DNA of 64,000 nucleotides from Tolypothrix brevis GSE-NOS-MK-07-07A (GCA_019358985.1 JAHHIJ010000013.1:94788-158787), one strand, 5' to 3'; positions 9,629-19,254 are shown, numbered from the stretch's first letter. Made by a program: numbers and translations. Notes: generated by a model from the sequence alone, not told the origin.

Positions 9629-9726
9629 ATATTATGTCATGTTTAATAGTTCCAATGTAGAGACGTTCCGCCGGAACGTCTCTAGGACGGTAGGTAGGTT
9701 TTTATTGTTGTTAATTATCAGAACAT
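9629..9726. repeat. Degenerate family-1 element
   Basis: ATATTATGTC at the left, a core GTAGAGACGTTCC with perfect inverted partner, then GGTTTTTATTGTTGTTAATT, the same wing as in the 7602-7824 element. The right terminus has decayed. Confidence 0.65.
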
Positions 9727-9727
9727 A

Positions 9728-9802
9728 GAGCAGATTTCAGGTAAATGAACTATATATATAACCCAAAACCTTGTAGAGACGTAGCACTGCTACGTCTCTA
9801 CG
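9728..9802. repeat. Family-4 element (wing CAGATTTCAGGTAAATGAA)
   Basis: The wing GAGCAGATTTCAGGTAAATG leads into a core GTAGAGACGTAGCA/TGCTACGTCTCTAC. The same wing plus core occurs inverted at 25740-25816. It directly abuts the family-1 relic at 9629-9726. Confidence 0.65.
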
Positions 9803-9855
9803 TGTATTCGATTAGAGCAATAAGCTGCTGTAATATCAAATACATCGCCACGAAG

Positions 9856-9890
9856 AATGTAAAGACGTTCCATCGGAACGTCTCTACATT
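9856..9890. repeat. Dispersed palindromic core copy
   Basis: AATGTAAAGACGTTCC and its inverted partner end in CGTCTCTACATT. It is the third core in the 9590-9939 spacer, which holds no convincing gene. Confidence 0.7.
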
Positions 9891-9939
9891 TGTGTATGGC
9901 TATCTCAAGGTTTCGTTTATTTCAGCCTTCATCCTTGAG

Positions 9940-11040
9940 TTAGGCAATTTTCTTTCTTCTTGAAAGAAGAGAATTCCAAAATTGACCATGCAAGAGTGAT
10001 GAAGACTTCTTCGCGTTGCTTTCTTGGAGAACTTGCTGATAAACTGCTTCGTAGCCGTTCACCATCTGAGTAACGCTGAAGTGTTGTTCTACATATTCTC
10101 GGCAGGTTTGACGATCTAATTCTAAGGTTGCGGGAATCATTGCTGCCATTTCTTCATAGCTTTGGCAGACATAACCTGTCTTTCCGTGAGCAATCACTTC
10201 TGGGACAGAACCCATGTTCATGCCAATTACTGGTGTACCAGTTGCCATTGATTCAATCATTACCAAGCCAAAGGGTTCACTCCAGGTTATGGGGAAGAGA
10301 GTGATGCTTGCGTTGCCTAGTAGTTCAGATTTCTGGTCGTGGTTAACTTCCCCTAAAAATTGTATCTGCTCACCGTCAATGTGAGGGGCGATTTCTTTTT
10401 CAAAAAATTCGGTGTCTACTACGTCTACTTTTCCTGCCATCTTTAAGCACCAACCACTCTGCTTGGCGATCGCGATCGCATGTTGAGGTCCTTTCTCTGG
10501 CGAAAAGCGCCCCAAAAACACCAGATATGGCGGATCTTGCGGTTGGGCTACAAAGGTGAATTCTTCGGGGTTAATGCCGTTATAAACTGTGCTGGCGTAA
10601 TTTAGTTCCAATTGACGCTGGGAGTTACTTATGCTGATGAATGGTTGCGATTGATGATAAGAAAATACTTTGCTGTTATCAGGCGTAAATCTGCCATGCA
10701 AGGTATGTACTGTCGGTGTTGAAACTAAGCTTGCAAAAGGTAATGCCCAAATCCCTACATGGGAATGGATAATATCGAATTCCGCTGCTTGTTGGTAAAC
10801 TTGGCTCACTTCCAGCACTTCATACATTATATGCTCTTTAATGTCTGGATCTAGGCGCAATGCACGCGGATGAACAGCTTCTAATTTAGCCAAAGTTTGA
10901 GAATCGCCAGAGGCGAACAATGTGACATCATGACCTCGACGCACCAGTTCATCAGTCAAGCGACTCGCTACCAGTTCAATTCCTCCGTAAGTTGGGGGCG
11001 GAACTCGTTCCCACAAAGGGGCTACTTGAGCTATTTTCAT
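9940..11040 (-). CDS. Glycosyltransferase family 4
   Basis: GT-B glycosyltransferase of 366 residues. The N-terminal half has the acceptor-domain loop VPPPTYGGIELVASRLTDEL near 14-33, typical of GT4 enzymes. The C-terminal half has the nucleotide-sugar site: YLVFLGRFSPEKGPQHAI (about 160-177) and an E-x7-E-like stretch WSEPFGLVMIESMATGTPVI near 257. It probably transfers a sugar from a nucleotide-sugar donor to a glycolipid, polysaccharide or small acceptor in the cytoplasm; the substrate cannot be told. ATG 11040 is the only good start. It stands alone between repeat-rich spacers. Confidence 0.88.
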   Translation of the reverse strand: MKIAQVAPLWERVPPPTYGGIELVASRLTDELVRRGHDVTLFASGDSQTLAKLEAVHPRALRLDPDIKEHIMYEVLEVSQVYQQAAEFDIIHSHVGIWALPFASLVSTPTVHTLHGRFTPDNSKVFSYHQSQPFISISNSQRQLELNYASTVYNGINPEEFTFVAQPQDPPYLVFLGRFSPEKGPQHAIAIAKQSGWCLKMAGKVDVVDTEFFEKEIAPHIDGEQIQFLGEVNHDQKSELLGNASITLFPITWSEPFGLVMIESMATGTPVIGMNMGSVPEVIAHGKTGYVCQSYEEMAAMIPATLELDRQTCREYVEQHFSVTQMVNGYEAVYQQVLQESNAKKSSSLLHGQFWNSLLSRRKKIA

Positions 11041-11700
11041 AAAATTGTTTAGGTTCAGAAGGTAAATTGGTCGTTGTCAAAGGGTTGAAATGCTTTAGTT
11101 CAGAGTTTTTGCCTCCTTTTCTGAAAGTCCAAATTAACCGCTCGTTGGTGCTAACACCGCTATCCCGGCTAACTTTACCCTTTAAGCCTCACCTCCAAAT
11201 TTACTTTGAGCCACAATCATATCATGGCTGTGGTTATTAAGCTAACTTTTGCTTTTAAATTATTGCATCTATCTTTAGGAATATATTATGGTTATTTGGA
11301 TATAAATGCTTGTTATTGCTCAGTCTCAATGAAAAACAATATTAAGCATATCAGGGATCAATTCAGTTATGGAAAATAAATAGCGATCGCTTGCCAAAAT
11401 ACTTCAATAAGCTGTAATGCGATCGCTTAATTCCAGACTTTCAGTTGATTCAATATACTGCACTGCTGACTTTAAGAAAACTTATAGGTTCCATCGGTTG
11501 ATTAATTTCCCAAGAAATAATTTTCAGGATCAATTGATAGAAATAATTATTAAGCATGTCGGTAAAAACGGCTCTTGAGTTGCCTACTTAAGAAAAAGTG
11601 TTTGCTCTGTGTATCTTGAAGTGGGTTTATTGGTACATTGAGATAGAGTTAACTTAGTCTGCAACATCTACCTAATTGGCGCGATCGCCACAACGCCTTG
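11041..11700. other. Intergenic region
   Basis: About 660 bp between divergent genes. It contains HIP1 sites near 11384, 11420 and 11681 but no convincing gene, tRNA or dispersed palindrome. It must hold the promoters of the GT4 gene and the CHASE2-kinase gene. Confidence 0.6.
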
Positions 11701-13983
11701 ATGATTCGACTTTTAGAAAAATTTCGCACCGCATTGGCAAAAAATAGGCGTCCCTCGAAGTTGCAAGTTACCAATTCTCCGGGAAACCTGGAACAAACGG
11801 ACATTTTTAAAGAAGCTTCCCTTGGTGATACTGTGTTTAATAAGGGTTGGCTGCAAACTATAATGATTGTTAGTGTGGGAGTCACTGTCTTGATTGCCGG
11901 AATTCGTGAATTAAGATGGTTGCAGTCTTGGGAATTAAGAGTTTACGATCAGATGTTGCGATCCGTCGCAGAGCTTCCGCAAAAAGCAAGACATCGCCGT
12001 ATTTTATTAGTTACAATTACTGAAGCAGACATTAAACGCGAAAAATGGCCCTTGTCAGATACGACAATTAATCGCCTTTTAAACAAAATAGAGTCTTATC
12101 AACCACGCATTATCGGCTTAAATATTTACCGTGATTTGCCTATCGAACCTGGTTCTAAACAGTTGGCAAATCATCTTTCACGTCAAAATAATATTATCGC
12201 TGTCTGTGGATTTAGCAGTCTGGAAAATCCGGAAATTCCACCACCGCCGAGTGTTTCTGAAGATAAAATAGGCTTTAGCGATTTGATAGCTGACGAAAAT
12301 GATAACATTGTTCGTCGCAGTTTGTTATTTGCCCATTCAAACGACAAAAAATGTAATACCAATGTATCGTTTGCTGCCTTACTAGCTATTAATTATTTAC
12401 AAAAACAAGGGATTGAAACAAGTTTCACTAATCAAGATATCCAAATAGGTAAAACTTTATTCCCAATTTTAAAATCTAATTCTGGTAGCTACGAACATCT
12501 GGATGCGGCAGGCTACCAAATAATGCTAAATTATCGCCATCCGAATCGCCTTGCTGATAAAGTAACTCTTACAGAAGTTCTCAACAATCAAGTAAATCCT
12601 AGCTTAATTAAAGACCGTTTAGTAATCATTGGTATAACGGCAACAAGCATCGATAAAGGTTTCTATACACCCTACAGCGCTTTACCAAACCAACCATCAA
12701 GAATGCCGCCTGTATATATTCATGCACACATTGCCAGTGATATTTTGAGTGCGGTGCTGGATAAAGAACCCTTAATTTGGTATTTACCTCAATGGGGTGA
12801 ATATGTTTCGATTTGGTGCGCTTCTTTGGTAGGTGCTGCTGTCGCATGGCATTTGCGACATCCTTTAGGATTAGTAGTTGTGGGAGCTATAATTCTCACC
12901 AGCTTGGGTGGATTTTGTTATCTGCTTTTTTTACAAGCTGGATGGATGCCAGTGATTCCCCAGGCTTTAGCTTTGGTAATTAGTAGCGTGAGTGTGATGG
13001 CTTACACCACTTATCAGATGCAACAGAAAAGCAAGTGGATTATTTTAGAAGTTGAAAAACAAGAAGAAGCGATCGCTCAATTAAATGTCTTGTTAAAAGA
13101 GACAGCAATTCAAGACCAACATCATCATGTTTCTGCCACAATTATACCAGAAAAACGAACTGGCGACCTTCTTTTAAGTGGACGCTACAAAATTGCCAAA
13201 GTTCTCACTTCTGGCGGATTCGGTTGTATTTATATAGCCGAAGATACTCAACGACCAAGTAATCCTAATTGTATCGTCAAGCAATTAATGCCGGCACGTC
13301 GAGATCCAATATTTTTAGAAGTTGCCAGAAGATTATTTAATACCGAAGCGGAAATTTTAGAAATTTTGGGTGAACATCATCAAATTCCTAAGTTACTCGC
13401 CTATTTTGAAGATAATCAAGAATTCTATTTAGTAGAAGAATATATTCCTGGACATACATTGAGTGAAGAATTACCACCTATTAAAAGAGGCGTGCAACAA
13501 GAACTTTTTGTTAGAGAAATGTTGAAAGAAATTTTAGAAATTCTCGCATTTGTGCATCAACATCGCGTGATTCATCGTGATATTAAACCGAGTAATATTA
13601 TTAGATCAAAAATAGATAATCGCTTAGTGTTGATTGATTTTGGTGCAGTCAAATTGATGCAACCACCAACCAGCGAAGAAACAGAATTAGCGACAGTTGC
13701 CATAGGAACACGAGGTTATGCACCACCAGAACAATTTGCCGGTCATCCCCGCTTGAACAGTGATATTTATGCCTTAGGGATGATTGCCATTCAAGCCCTA
13801 ACAGGAGTGCTACCCCAAGAACTACCACCAGATTTAGAAACAGGTAATGTGAGATGGCGTCAATGGGCGAAAGTCAGCGATGAATTGGCAACGATTTTAG
13901 ATAAAATGGTACGATATCATTTTAGCGATCGCTATCAATCATCTGTCGCAGTTTTACAAGATTTGAAGCGGATTGCAGAATGA
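11701..13983 (+). CDS. CHASE2-domain Ser/Thr protein kinase
   Basis: A 760-residue membrane receptor kinase. After one N-terminal transmembrane helix (about 50-70), an extracytoplasmic CHASE2-type sensor (about 75-355) includes VYDQMLRSVAELPQ and phrases such as KDRLVIIGITATSIDKGFYTP. Three transmembrane helices follow (about 370-445). A cytoplasmic kinase domain (about 495-758) carries loop TSGGFGCIY, lysine in CIVKQLMP, HRDIKPSNII and LIDFGAVK, all apparently intact. The start is ATG 11701; a TTG lies directly before it. CHASE2 is a presumed extracellular sensor of unknown ligand. This layout (sensor, three helices, Ser/Thr kinase) is typical of cyanobacteria. Confidence 0.9.
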   Translation: MIRLLEKFRTALAKNRRPSKLQVTNSPGNLEQTDIFKEASLGDTVFNKGWLQTIMIVSVGVTVLIAGIRELRWLQSWELRVYDQMLRSVAELPQKARHRRILLVTITEADIKREKWPLSDTTINRLLNKIESYQPRIIGLNIYRDLPIEPGSKQLANHLSRQNNIIAVCGFSSLENPEIPPPPSVSEDKIGFSDLIADENDNIVRRSLLFAHSNDKKCNTNVSFAALLAINYLQKQGIETSFTNQDIQIGKTLFPILKSNSGSYEHLDAAGYQIMLNYRHPNRLADKVTLTEVLNNQVNPSLIKDRLVIIGITATSIDKGFYTPYSALPNQPSRMPPVYIHAHIASDILSAVLDKEPLIWYLPQWGEYVSIWCASLVGAAVAWHLRHPLGLVVVGAIILTSLGGFCYLLFLQAGWMPVIPQALALVISSVSVMAYTTYQMQQKSKWIILEVEKQEEAIAQLNVLLKETAIQDQHHHVSATIIPEKRTGDLLLSGRYKIAKVLTSGGFGCIYIAEDTQRPSNPNCIVKQLMPARRDPIFLEVARRLFNTEAEILEILGEHHQIPKLLAYFEDNQEFYLVEEYIPGHTLSEELPPIKRGVQQELFVREMLKEILEILAFVHQHRVIHRDIKPSNIIRSKIDNRLVLIDFGAVKLMQPPTSEETELATVAIGTRGYAPPEQFAGHPRLNSDIYALGMIAIQALTGVLPQELPPDLETGNVRWRQWAKVSDELATILDKMVRYHFSDRYQSSVAVLQDLKRIAE

Positions 13984-14054
13984 ATGATTGGACATTGGGC
14001 ATTGGCAAAATTTAAATTTTTGAACATCACTCCAAATCCCAAATCTAAAATGGT

Positions 14055-15083
14055 ATGACTCAGGAAAAATCTACTTCCATTGAAGGTATTTATGAGGTTT
14101 GCATTGGTATCCCAGATCCAATTTTGGCAATTCAATATTGGCAGCAATTTGGCTATCGGATCGGGGAAGTGGGGGAATTATCCGCAACAGCAGCAAAGCA
14201 ATTATATGGGGTAAATTCGTCTTTGCGATCGCTTCGCCTTTATCATCTAAATGCTGATCATGGTTTGATTCGGCTGATGATTTGGCAAAATCCGACGAAT
14301 GAAGGGTTGGGAACTGCAACAATGAAAGCGAAAGGTAATCGCTGGGCAACAACTTTAACTGCGGATGTATTAAGTATTTTAAATCATGTGGAGGAGGCAA
14401 AAACGGCAAATTGGTCTATCCGCTACACTAATCCGCATTGGGAAGTTATTTACAACAAAGACAGAAAAAGTCGTCCTTTTGTTGAACCAGTTGTAGGGGT
14501 ACGAGAGATGCTATTATTGCAACCTTTGGCTCGACAAGTTTTATTTCAACGCTTTGGCTATTCCCTACCACATTACGGTGAAATTAATCTTAGCGCTACT
14601 TTTAAAACTAGTCAGTTTACTCACATGGGAATGATAATTCAAGATGATAGCAAAGAAACCCTGAAGTTTTATGAAGAAGTTTTGGGGTTGCTGAAAGTGC
14701 GTGATGATGTTGAAACTAGTTATGAATCTTCTCTTGCGGGTAGAGGGATTTTTGATTTAAATAAAGGTGAAAAGTTTATTGTTACAGCTTTTGACGATCC
14801 GCGTTCTTCTGCGTCTGATTTTATGGCTGCACGTTCTGGCAGACTTTATATTATTCGCTTTCCAGATTCTATACAATTAGAATCGCGGTTTGAGCAAGCG
14901 CAACCAGGTTGTTTGGGAATGTCGTTATACACTTATCGTGTGCGCGGAATACATGGGTATTTTGACCGCGTTAAAGCAAGTAAAGTACAACAAATCACAA
15001 ATCTTGTTAGCAATGAATTTGGGGAGATGAGTTTCTCTTTTGTTGCTCCCGATGGCTACTTCTGGACGTTGTTAGAAAGTTAA
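14055..15083 (+). CDS. VOC (glyoxalase/bleomycin-resistance) superfamily protein
   Basis: A 342-residue protein with two VOC-like modules. The first begins GIYEVCIGIPDPILAIQYWQ; the second, TSQFTHMGMIIQD followed by TLKFYEEVLGLL (about 195-220), ends with SFSFVAPDGYFWTLLES. VOC proteins bind a divalent metal with paired beta-alpha-beta-beta-beta units and act as lyases, dioxygenases or isomerases. His in THMG and Glu near the C-terminus are plausible metal ligands, but the reaction cannot be named. It starts 71 bp after the CHASE2 kinase gene on the same strand and could be co-transcribed. Confidence 0.75.
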   Translation: MTQEKSTSIEGIYEVCIGIPDPILAIQYWQQFGYRIGEVGELSATAAKQLYGVNSSLRSLRLYHLNADHGLIRLMIWQNPTNEGLGTATMKAKGNRWATTLTADVLSILNHVEEAKTANWSIRYTNPHWEVIYNKDRKSRPFVEPVVGVREMLLLQPLARQVLFQRFGYSLPHYGEINLSATFKTSQFTHMGMIIQDDSKETLKFYEEVLGLLKVRDDVETSYESSLAGRGIFDLNKGEKFIVTAFDDPRSSASDFMAARSGRLYIIRFPDSIQLESRFEQAQPGCLGMSLYTYRVRGIHGYFDRVKASKVQQITNLVSNEFGEMSFSFVAPDGYFWTLLES

Positions 15084-15127
15084 TTAGACACAAGAAGTAG
15101 AATTTAATTATGCGTTGTTCGATTCAA

Positions 15128-15154
15128 AGAGACGTAGCAGTGCTACGTCTCTAC
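15128..15154. repeat. Dispersed palindromic core copy
   Basis: AGAGACGTAGCA and its exact inverted partner TGCTACGTCTCT. It lies 44 bp after the VOC gene and could act as a transcript-end hairpin. Confidence 0.75.
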
Positions 15155-15245
15155 ATGTTTTCTGATATAAAGGTAAAACAGATTTGGCGTTACTAATGGG
15201 TATTTTAAGGATTAATCAGTTTTACCCAAAATGTGTGAAACTATT

Positions 15246-15539
15246 TTAGTAGCGATGATAATCGCGTCGATCACGTTGACGTTCAAAGCGATCGCGTCGA
15301 TCACGTTGTCGTTCAAAGCGATCGCGTCGATCACGTTGTCGTTCAAAGCGATCGCGTTGGTTACGTTGTCGTTGTTCATATATTCTACGTTGCCGTTCAC
15401 GCCACTCGCGTTGATCTTGACGCAAATCACGTCGATCTTCTGCTCCAAAAATTACTTGTACTTGAGCAGAAGCTGGTTTTGCTAAAACAGTAGAAGTCAG
15501 CAAAACACCTATCAAGCAAGTTGTTAGAATTCTTTTCAT
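15246..15539 (-). CDS. Small exported Arg/Asp-rich repeat protein
   Basis: A 97-residue protein. A clear signal peptide (MKRILTTCLIGVLLTSTVLA then PASAQ, cleavage predicted after ASA at about 25) leads into a highly charged mature region. From about residue 63 it consists of three tandem 10-residue units RDRRDRFERQ, encoded by 30-bp DNA repeats that each carry a HIP1 octamer. No enzyme motif is visible; the mature protein is probably periplasmic, helical or disordered. ATG 15539 fits the signal peptide. The reverse frame over the repeat is open only because of the repeat. Function unknown. Confidence 0.7.
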   Translation of the reverse strand: MKRILTTCLIGVLLTSTVLAKPASAQVQVIFGAEDRRDLRQDQREWRERQRRIYEQRQRNQRDRFERQRDRRDRFERQRDRRDRFERQRDRRDYHRY

Positions 15540-15972
15540 AATGACAGTTACTTAATTAAAAGTCTCGTGAAAGATTGAAGAATAACTCGTTTTTTTAGCA
15601 GATTAAAAAACTAGAAAAAGGCTTTAATATTTCCTCTTCTGTACCTGTCAGTTTATAAGGAATTTAAACTTACTACTTGTTCCCAGTTTTCAACAATAAT
15701 TGCTGCTAACAATAATAGATAACCCTGTTTACTATTTTCGCTCATGTATATAAAAAATTGTTCTTCCTAAAGTCATGATCTATTTATGACTTTAGTCATG
15801 ACTTTTCTAGAAAATCTTTTCCCTTTCTGCCTCTTTCCAGTTAGGTTATGGTAGAAAGCTGGCAAACAAGAGCCAATACGTAAGTAAAAGGAGTATCCTG
15901 AATAATAGAACTTGTATTAATTACGTTTGCTTTAAATTAAAAATTTTGCTTTTGAATGAGCGAGGTTATGTG
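15540..15972. other. Intergenic region, divergent genes
   Basis: About 430 bp of AT-rich DNA between two divergent small secreted proteins. TCATGAC repeats occur at about 15772-15805. No RNA gene or dispersed palindrome was recognised. Confidence 0.5.
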
Positions 15973-16419
15973 ATGAAACGTCTTATTATCAGTTGTTTAT
16001 CTACTTTGCTTTTAGTTGCAGCAACTCAAAAAATAGCAAGCGCTCAAACTATAGCGCAGAACCCAGCTAGCTCCAATGTTTATCAAGGTACTGGCAACTT
16101 GCTCAATTACCCTAGTGGAACGCGAATTTATAATAATGGTTCCCTTAATATCCCTAATGGAGCCACAATTTATCCTTCGGTGACGATAAATAATGGTGAC
16201 GGATCTAGGACTTACTATTACTCAAACGGAACCCGCATTACCACTGATAAAAATACAGTTAGTCCTGGCGGTAATTTTATCATACCAAGCGTAAATGGAG
16301 GGCTGAACAATGGAAATAGAATTAACCCAATTCAAAACCAGAACCTTTTAAACAGAAATAGGTGCGTACCACGTCCGTTGGGGCAGTCTCCTGTCTTTGT
16401 GCCAAATACTGGCTGCTAA
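15973..16419 (+). CDS. Small exported protein, Asn/Gly-rich
   Basis: A 148-residue protein from ATG 15973, chosen because GAGG stands 7 bp upstream and because it begins directly with a signal peptide (MKRLIISCLSTLLLVAATQ, then IASAQ). The mature part is rich in Asn, Gly, Ser and Tyr, with short imperfect repeats of the type NGxxIYPSxxINNGDG and TRIYNNGSLNIPNG, suggesting a small beta-structured surface or periplasmic protein. Two Cys near the C-terminus could form a disulfide. No family recognised. A good intrinsic terminator follows. Confidence 0.7.
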   Translation: MKRLIISCLSTLLLVAATQKIASAQTIAQNPASSNVYQGTGNLLNYPSGTRIYNNGSLNIPNGATIYPSVTINNGDGSRTYYYSNGTRITTDKNTVSPGGNFIIPSVNGGLNNGNRINPIQNQNLLNRNRCVPRPLGQSPVFVPNTGC

Positions 16420-16427
16420 CAAGTTGT

Positions 16428-16452
16428 AATGGGCACTTTTCGTGCCCATTTT
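16428..16452 (+). terminator. Intrinsic terminator
   Basis: TGGGCAC (16430-16436), a 5-base loop and GTGCCCA (16442-16448), followed by TTTT. It lies 9 bp after the stop of the exported protein gene. Confidence 0.75.
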
Positions 16453-16477
16453 GAGCGATAAATCGCTCACTACTTAA

Positions 16478-16972
16478 TTAACCTTTAACAAACTTTAGAG
16501 ATACACCGTTCATGCAATAACGCTTACCGGTGGGTTTAGGACCATCGTCAAATACATGACCCAAATGTCCACCACAACGATGACAATGAACTTCAGTTCT
16601 AGTCATGAAAAATGACTTGTCTACAGTGAAAGCGATCGCACCTTCGATTGGTTGGAAAAAACTGGGCCAGCCTGTGCCACTATTAAATTTTGTATCAGAT
16701 TTAAAAAGTGGTAAATCACATGCTGCACATACATAAGTACCCTTATCATACTCTTTATCTAGGGGGCTAGTGTGAGCGGGTTCAGTTCCATGTTTACGCA
16801 GCACTTTATATTGTTCTGGTGTTAAAATAGTGCGCCACTCTTCTTCAGTTTTGTGAACTTCAAACTGGTTATTTGAGATTGCCATAACTTCTGATCTGCC
16901 AAGTAAATAATGTGATAACCATGCTGTGCCAAGTATTGTTGCACCAGCTTGTAAAAAACGCCGCTTATTCAT
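16478..16972 (-). CDS. msrB: Peptide-methionine (R)-S-oxide reductase, exported
   Basis: MsrB repairs the R form of methionine sulfoxide in proteins. The 164-residue sequence has a Tat-like N-terminus ([19 protein letters not shown]), suggesting a periplasmic or thylakoid-lumen enzyme. The catalytic domain (about 38-164) has both zinc-binding pairs (CAAC near 81-84 and CHRC near 131-134), the SGTGWPSF substrate loop and the catalytic Cys in [10 protein letters not shown]. Length and motif order match the family. It is monocistronic, on the opposite strand to the flanking exported-protein gene. The Tat targeting is inferred from the RR-like motif and not certain. Confidence 0.93.
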   Translation of the reverse strand: MNKRRFLQAGATILGTAWLSHYLLGRSEVMAISNNQFEVHKTEEEWRTILTPEQYKVLRKHGTEPAHTSPLDKEYDKGTYVCAACDLPLFKSDTKFNSGTGWPSFFQPIEGAIAFTVDKSFFMTRTEVHCHRCGGHLGHVFDDGPKPTGKRYCMNGVSLKFVKG

Positions 16973-17057
16973 AATTTAACGCAAGTTGGTTCTTATTTGA
17001 TTTGACCTCTGTTTTTGTCCGATACTGCTAGCGAATTGGTAAAGGTATAAAGCCTTA

Positions 17058-17170
17058 CCAAGAAGGGGAAAGGGGAAAGGTATGGAAAGAAAATACGGAT
17101 TTATTCACTATAACTCTATATTTCTTACCCTTACCCCCTCTTAAAAAAGCCCTTTCCCCTTTCCTCACTA
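17058..17170. repeat. G-rich/C-rich inverted element
   Basis: AAGGGGAAAGGGGAAAGG at the left and CCCTTTCCCCTTTCC at the right flank an AT-rich centre. It lies between msrB and the end of the kinase-WD40 gene. Confidence 0.6.
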
Positions 17171-17175
17171 CTTTT

Positions 17176-19191
17176 TCACGGATGCCAAATCTTGATAATA
17201 TTGTCAGCACTACCGCCACTAGCAATAGTTCGTCCATCCGGACTGATGGCGATCGCATAAACATAGCCAGAATCTTTCTTCAATGTGCGAATTTCTCCCC
17301 CGGTTGTTATATCCCACAATTTAATTGTGTTGTCATTACTACCACTTGCCAGAATTACACTATCTGGCTTTTTACTGTATCCTCCTTTAGGGATATAAGC
17401 AACAGAAGTAACTTTGTCATCGTGTCCAGTTAGAGTGCGGATTTCCTTTCCTATATTTACATTCCACAATTTGATTATCTTGTCTTTACTACCGCTTGCA
17501 AGTTGCTGTCCATCGGGACTAAAGGCAATAGACGAAACTAAATCCAAATGTCCTGTTAAAGTATGGATTTCTTTACCCGTGTTTAGATTCCACAGTTTGA
17601 TTGTTTTGTCCCAACTACCACTAGCAAGAGTTAAATTATCTGGACTAAACGCAACGGAAGCAAGTGTTTTAGAATGTCCCTTTAAAGTGCGGATTTCTTT
17701 GTTTGTTTTTAGATTCCACAGTTTGATTGTTTTATCCAAACTGCTACTAGCTAGTAGCTTTCCGTCTGGACTGAAAGCGAGAGAAGTAACGCTGTCAGAA
17801 TGTCCTTTCAGAGTACGGATTTCTTGCCCTGTATTTAAATTCCACAGCTTGATAGTTTTGTCAGCACTACCACTGGCTATAGTTTGTCCATCTGGGCTAA
17901 TAGCGATCGCATAAATCCATGACGTGTGTCCTTTAAAGGTGCGGATTTCCTGTTTAGTTGTTAGATTCCATAATTTGATCGTGCGATCGTCGCTTCCAGT
18001 CACCAGCATCTGTCCATCGGGACTGAAGGTGACAGAATTAACATCGCTGGAATGTCCTTTTAGGGTGCTGGGTTGATGGGAATTTTCCGAACTTTTGTTG
18101 ATTGGCTGACTGGGAGAAGACTTAGTGATTGCAACAGGACGAGATAATGAATACCAAACTCCTGCTATTGCCAACACTACAATAGCAGCACTTATAATCA
18201 GTTGATTTCTCAGCCTCGCACCTAATTGTGGCAATCGCGCTTCGGTATAAATTAAAGTTGAAGGTATTGTTGACAGTGGTGATACAAATATTAAGTCACT
18301 GAGGACTTCATCGGCTGATTGATAACGCTTTTGGATATCTGTTTTCAACAGCTTGTCCAAAACTTTACTCAATTTTGAGCGTGAGATTATTAAGTTGTTA
18401 CCGGAATTATGTAAATATTTTCGCCAAGATGTAACCCAACTAAAACCCTGTTCCATCCAAAGTTGAGATGGACGAATTCCTGTTAGTAAGTGAAAGCAAG
18501 TCGCACCCAAACCGAATAAATCACTAGCGGGATAAGCTTTTCCATCTTGCATTTGTTCAATTGGGGTATAGCCATGCGAACCGATAGCTGTCCCCGTTTT
18601 CATCATGACTGTTGCCGAGAGTTGCTTTGAGGCTCCAAAATCAATTAGGACTAATTGTCCATCATTTTGGCGGCGAATGATATTCTGTGGCTTGATATCT
18701 CGATGAATTACGCCGCGATCGTGAATAAACTTAAAAACCGGCAATAAATCTAACAAAAGTTGTCTAATTTTGCTTTCACTAAATGTTCCCTGTTGTTGCA
18801 ATTCTTTAAGTAAATTTTCCCCATCAATAAACTGCTGCACTAAATATAAATAATTGTCTTGTTCAAAGTAAGCCAAAAGCGTGGGAATTTGGTTATGTTC
18901 TCCCAATTGTTGCAGTCGCTTCGCTTCTTCTTTAAATAGCTCAACTGCTTTACGCAATAGCGAAGCATCCTGAATTTTCGGTGCTAATTGTTTGACAACG
19001 CACTCTTCATTCAGCTTGTCTACATCTTCCGCTAGATAGGTTCTGCCAAATCCACCTTCATCAGATAGTAATTTGATGACTCGATAATGACCTCTTAAAA
19101 GGGAAATTAGCGGAGTATCGCAATACTGACAATATTTGCTACCATCAGCATTTAGGGGATCTTGGCAATCGGGATTCAGGCAGCAAAGCAT
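17176..19191 (-). CDS. Zinc-ribbon Ser/Thr kinase with WD40 propeller
   Basis: A 671-residue protein. N-terminal zinc-ribbon-like Cys set (CCLNPDCQDPL and YCQYC, about 3-25), then a kinase domain (about 33-300) with loop EGGFGRTY, lysine in CVVKQLAP, HRDIKPQNII and LIDFGAS. One transmembrane helix follows (LIISAAIVVLAIAGVWYSL, about 328-347), then seven WD40 repeats (about 380-671, each near GHSDxVxSVAFSPDG ... KLWN) forming a predicted propeller outside the cytoplasmic membrane or in the lumen. It is a close paralogue of the gene at 22613-24652. The WD40 part probably binds partners or ligands; targets unknown. Confidence 0.92.
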   Translation of the reverse strand: MLCCLNPDCQDPLNADGSKYCQYCDTPLISLLRGHYRVIKLLSDEGGFGRTYLAEDVDKLNEECVVKQLAPKIQDASLLRKAVELFKEEAKRLQQLGEHNQIPTLLAYFEQDNYLYLVQQFIDGENLLKELQQQGTFSESKIRQLLLDLLPVFKFIHDRGVIHRDIKPQNIIRRQNDGQLVLIDFGASKQLSATVMMKTGTAIGSHGYTPIEQMQDGKAYPASDLFGLGATCFHLLTGIRPSQLWMEQGFSWVTSWRKYLHNSGNNLIISRSKLSKVLDKLLKTDIQKRYQSADEVLSDLIFVSPLSTIPSTLIYTEARLPQLGARLRNQLIISAAIVVLAIAGVWYSLSRPVAITKSSPSQPINKSSENSHQPSTLKGHSSDVNSVTFSPDGQMLVTGSDDRTIKLWNLTTKQEIRTFKGHTSWIYAIAISPDGQTIASGSADKTIKLWNLNTGQEIRTLKGHSDSVTSLAFSPDGKLLASSSLDKTIKLWNLKTNKEIRTLKGHSKTLASVAFSPDNLTLASGSWDKTIKLWNLNTGKEIHTLTGHLDLVSSIAFSPDGQQLASGSKDKIIKLWNVNIGKEIRTLTGHDDKVTSVAYIPKGGYSKKPDSVILASGSNDNTIKLWDITTGGEIRTLKKDSGYVYAIAISPDGRTIASGGSADNIIKIWHP

Positions 19192-19254
19192 ACTGGGAAT
19201 CCATCTGCACTATGGGTATATGTTAATATATGACGTATAATTTTGCTATCTGCT

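Noticed and set aside
9745..9963. 72-codon frame in the repeat-rich spacer
   Set aside because: It is built from two dispersed repeats and overlaps the end of the GT4 gene.
15231..15485. Plus-strand 84-codon frame with repeated FKAIASITLS
   Set aside because: It is the antisense of the 30-bp coding repeat; the minus-strand gene has a signal peptide and a proper start.
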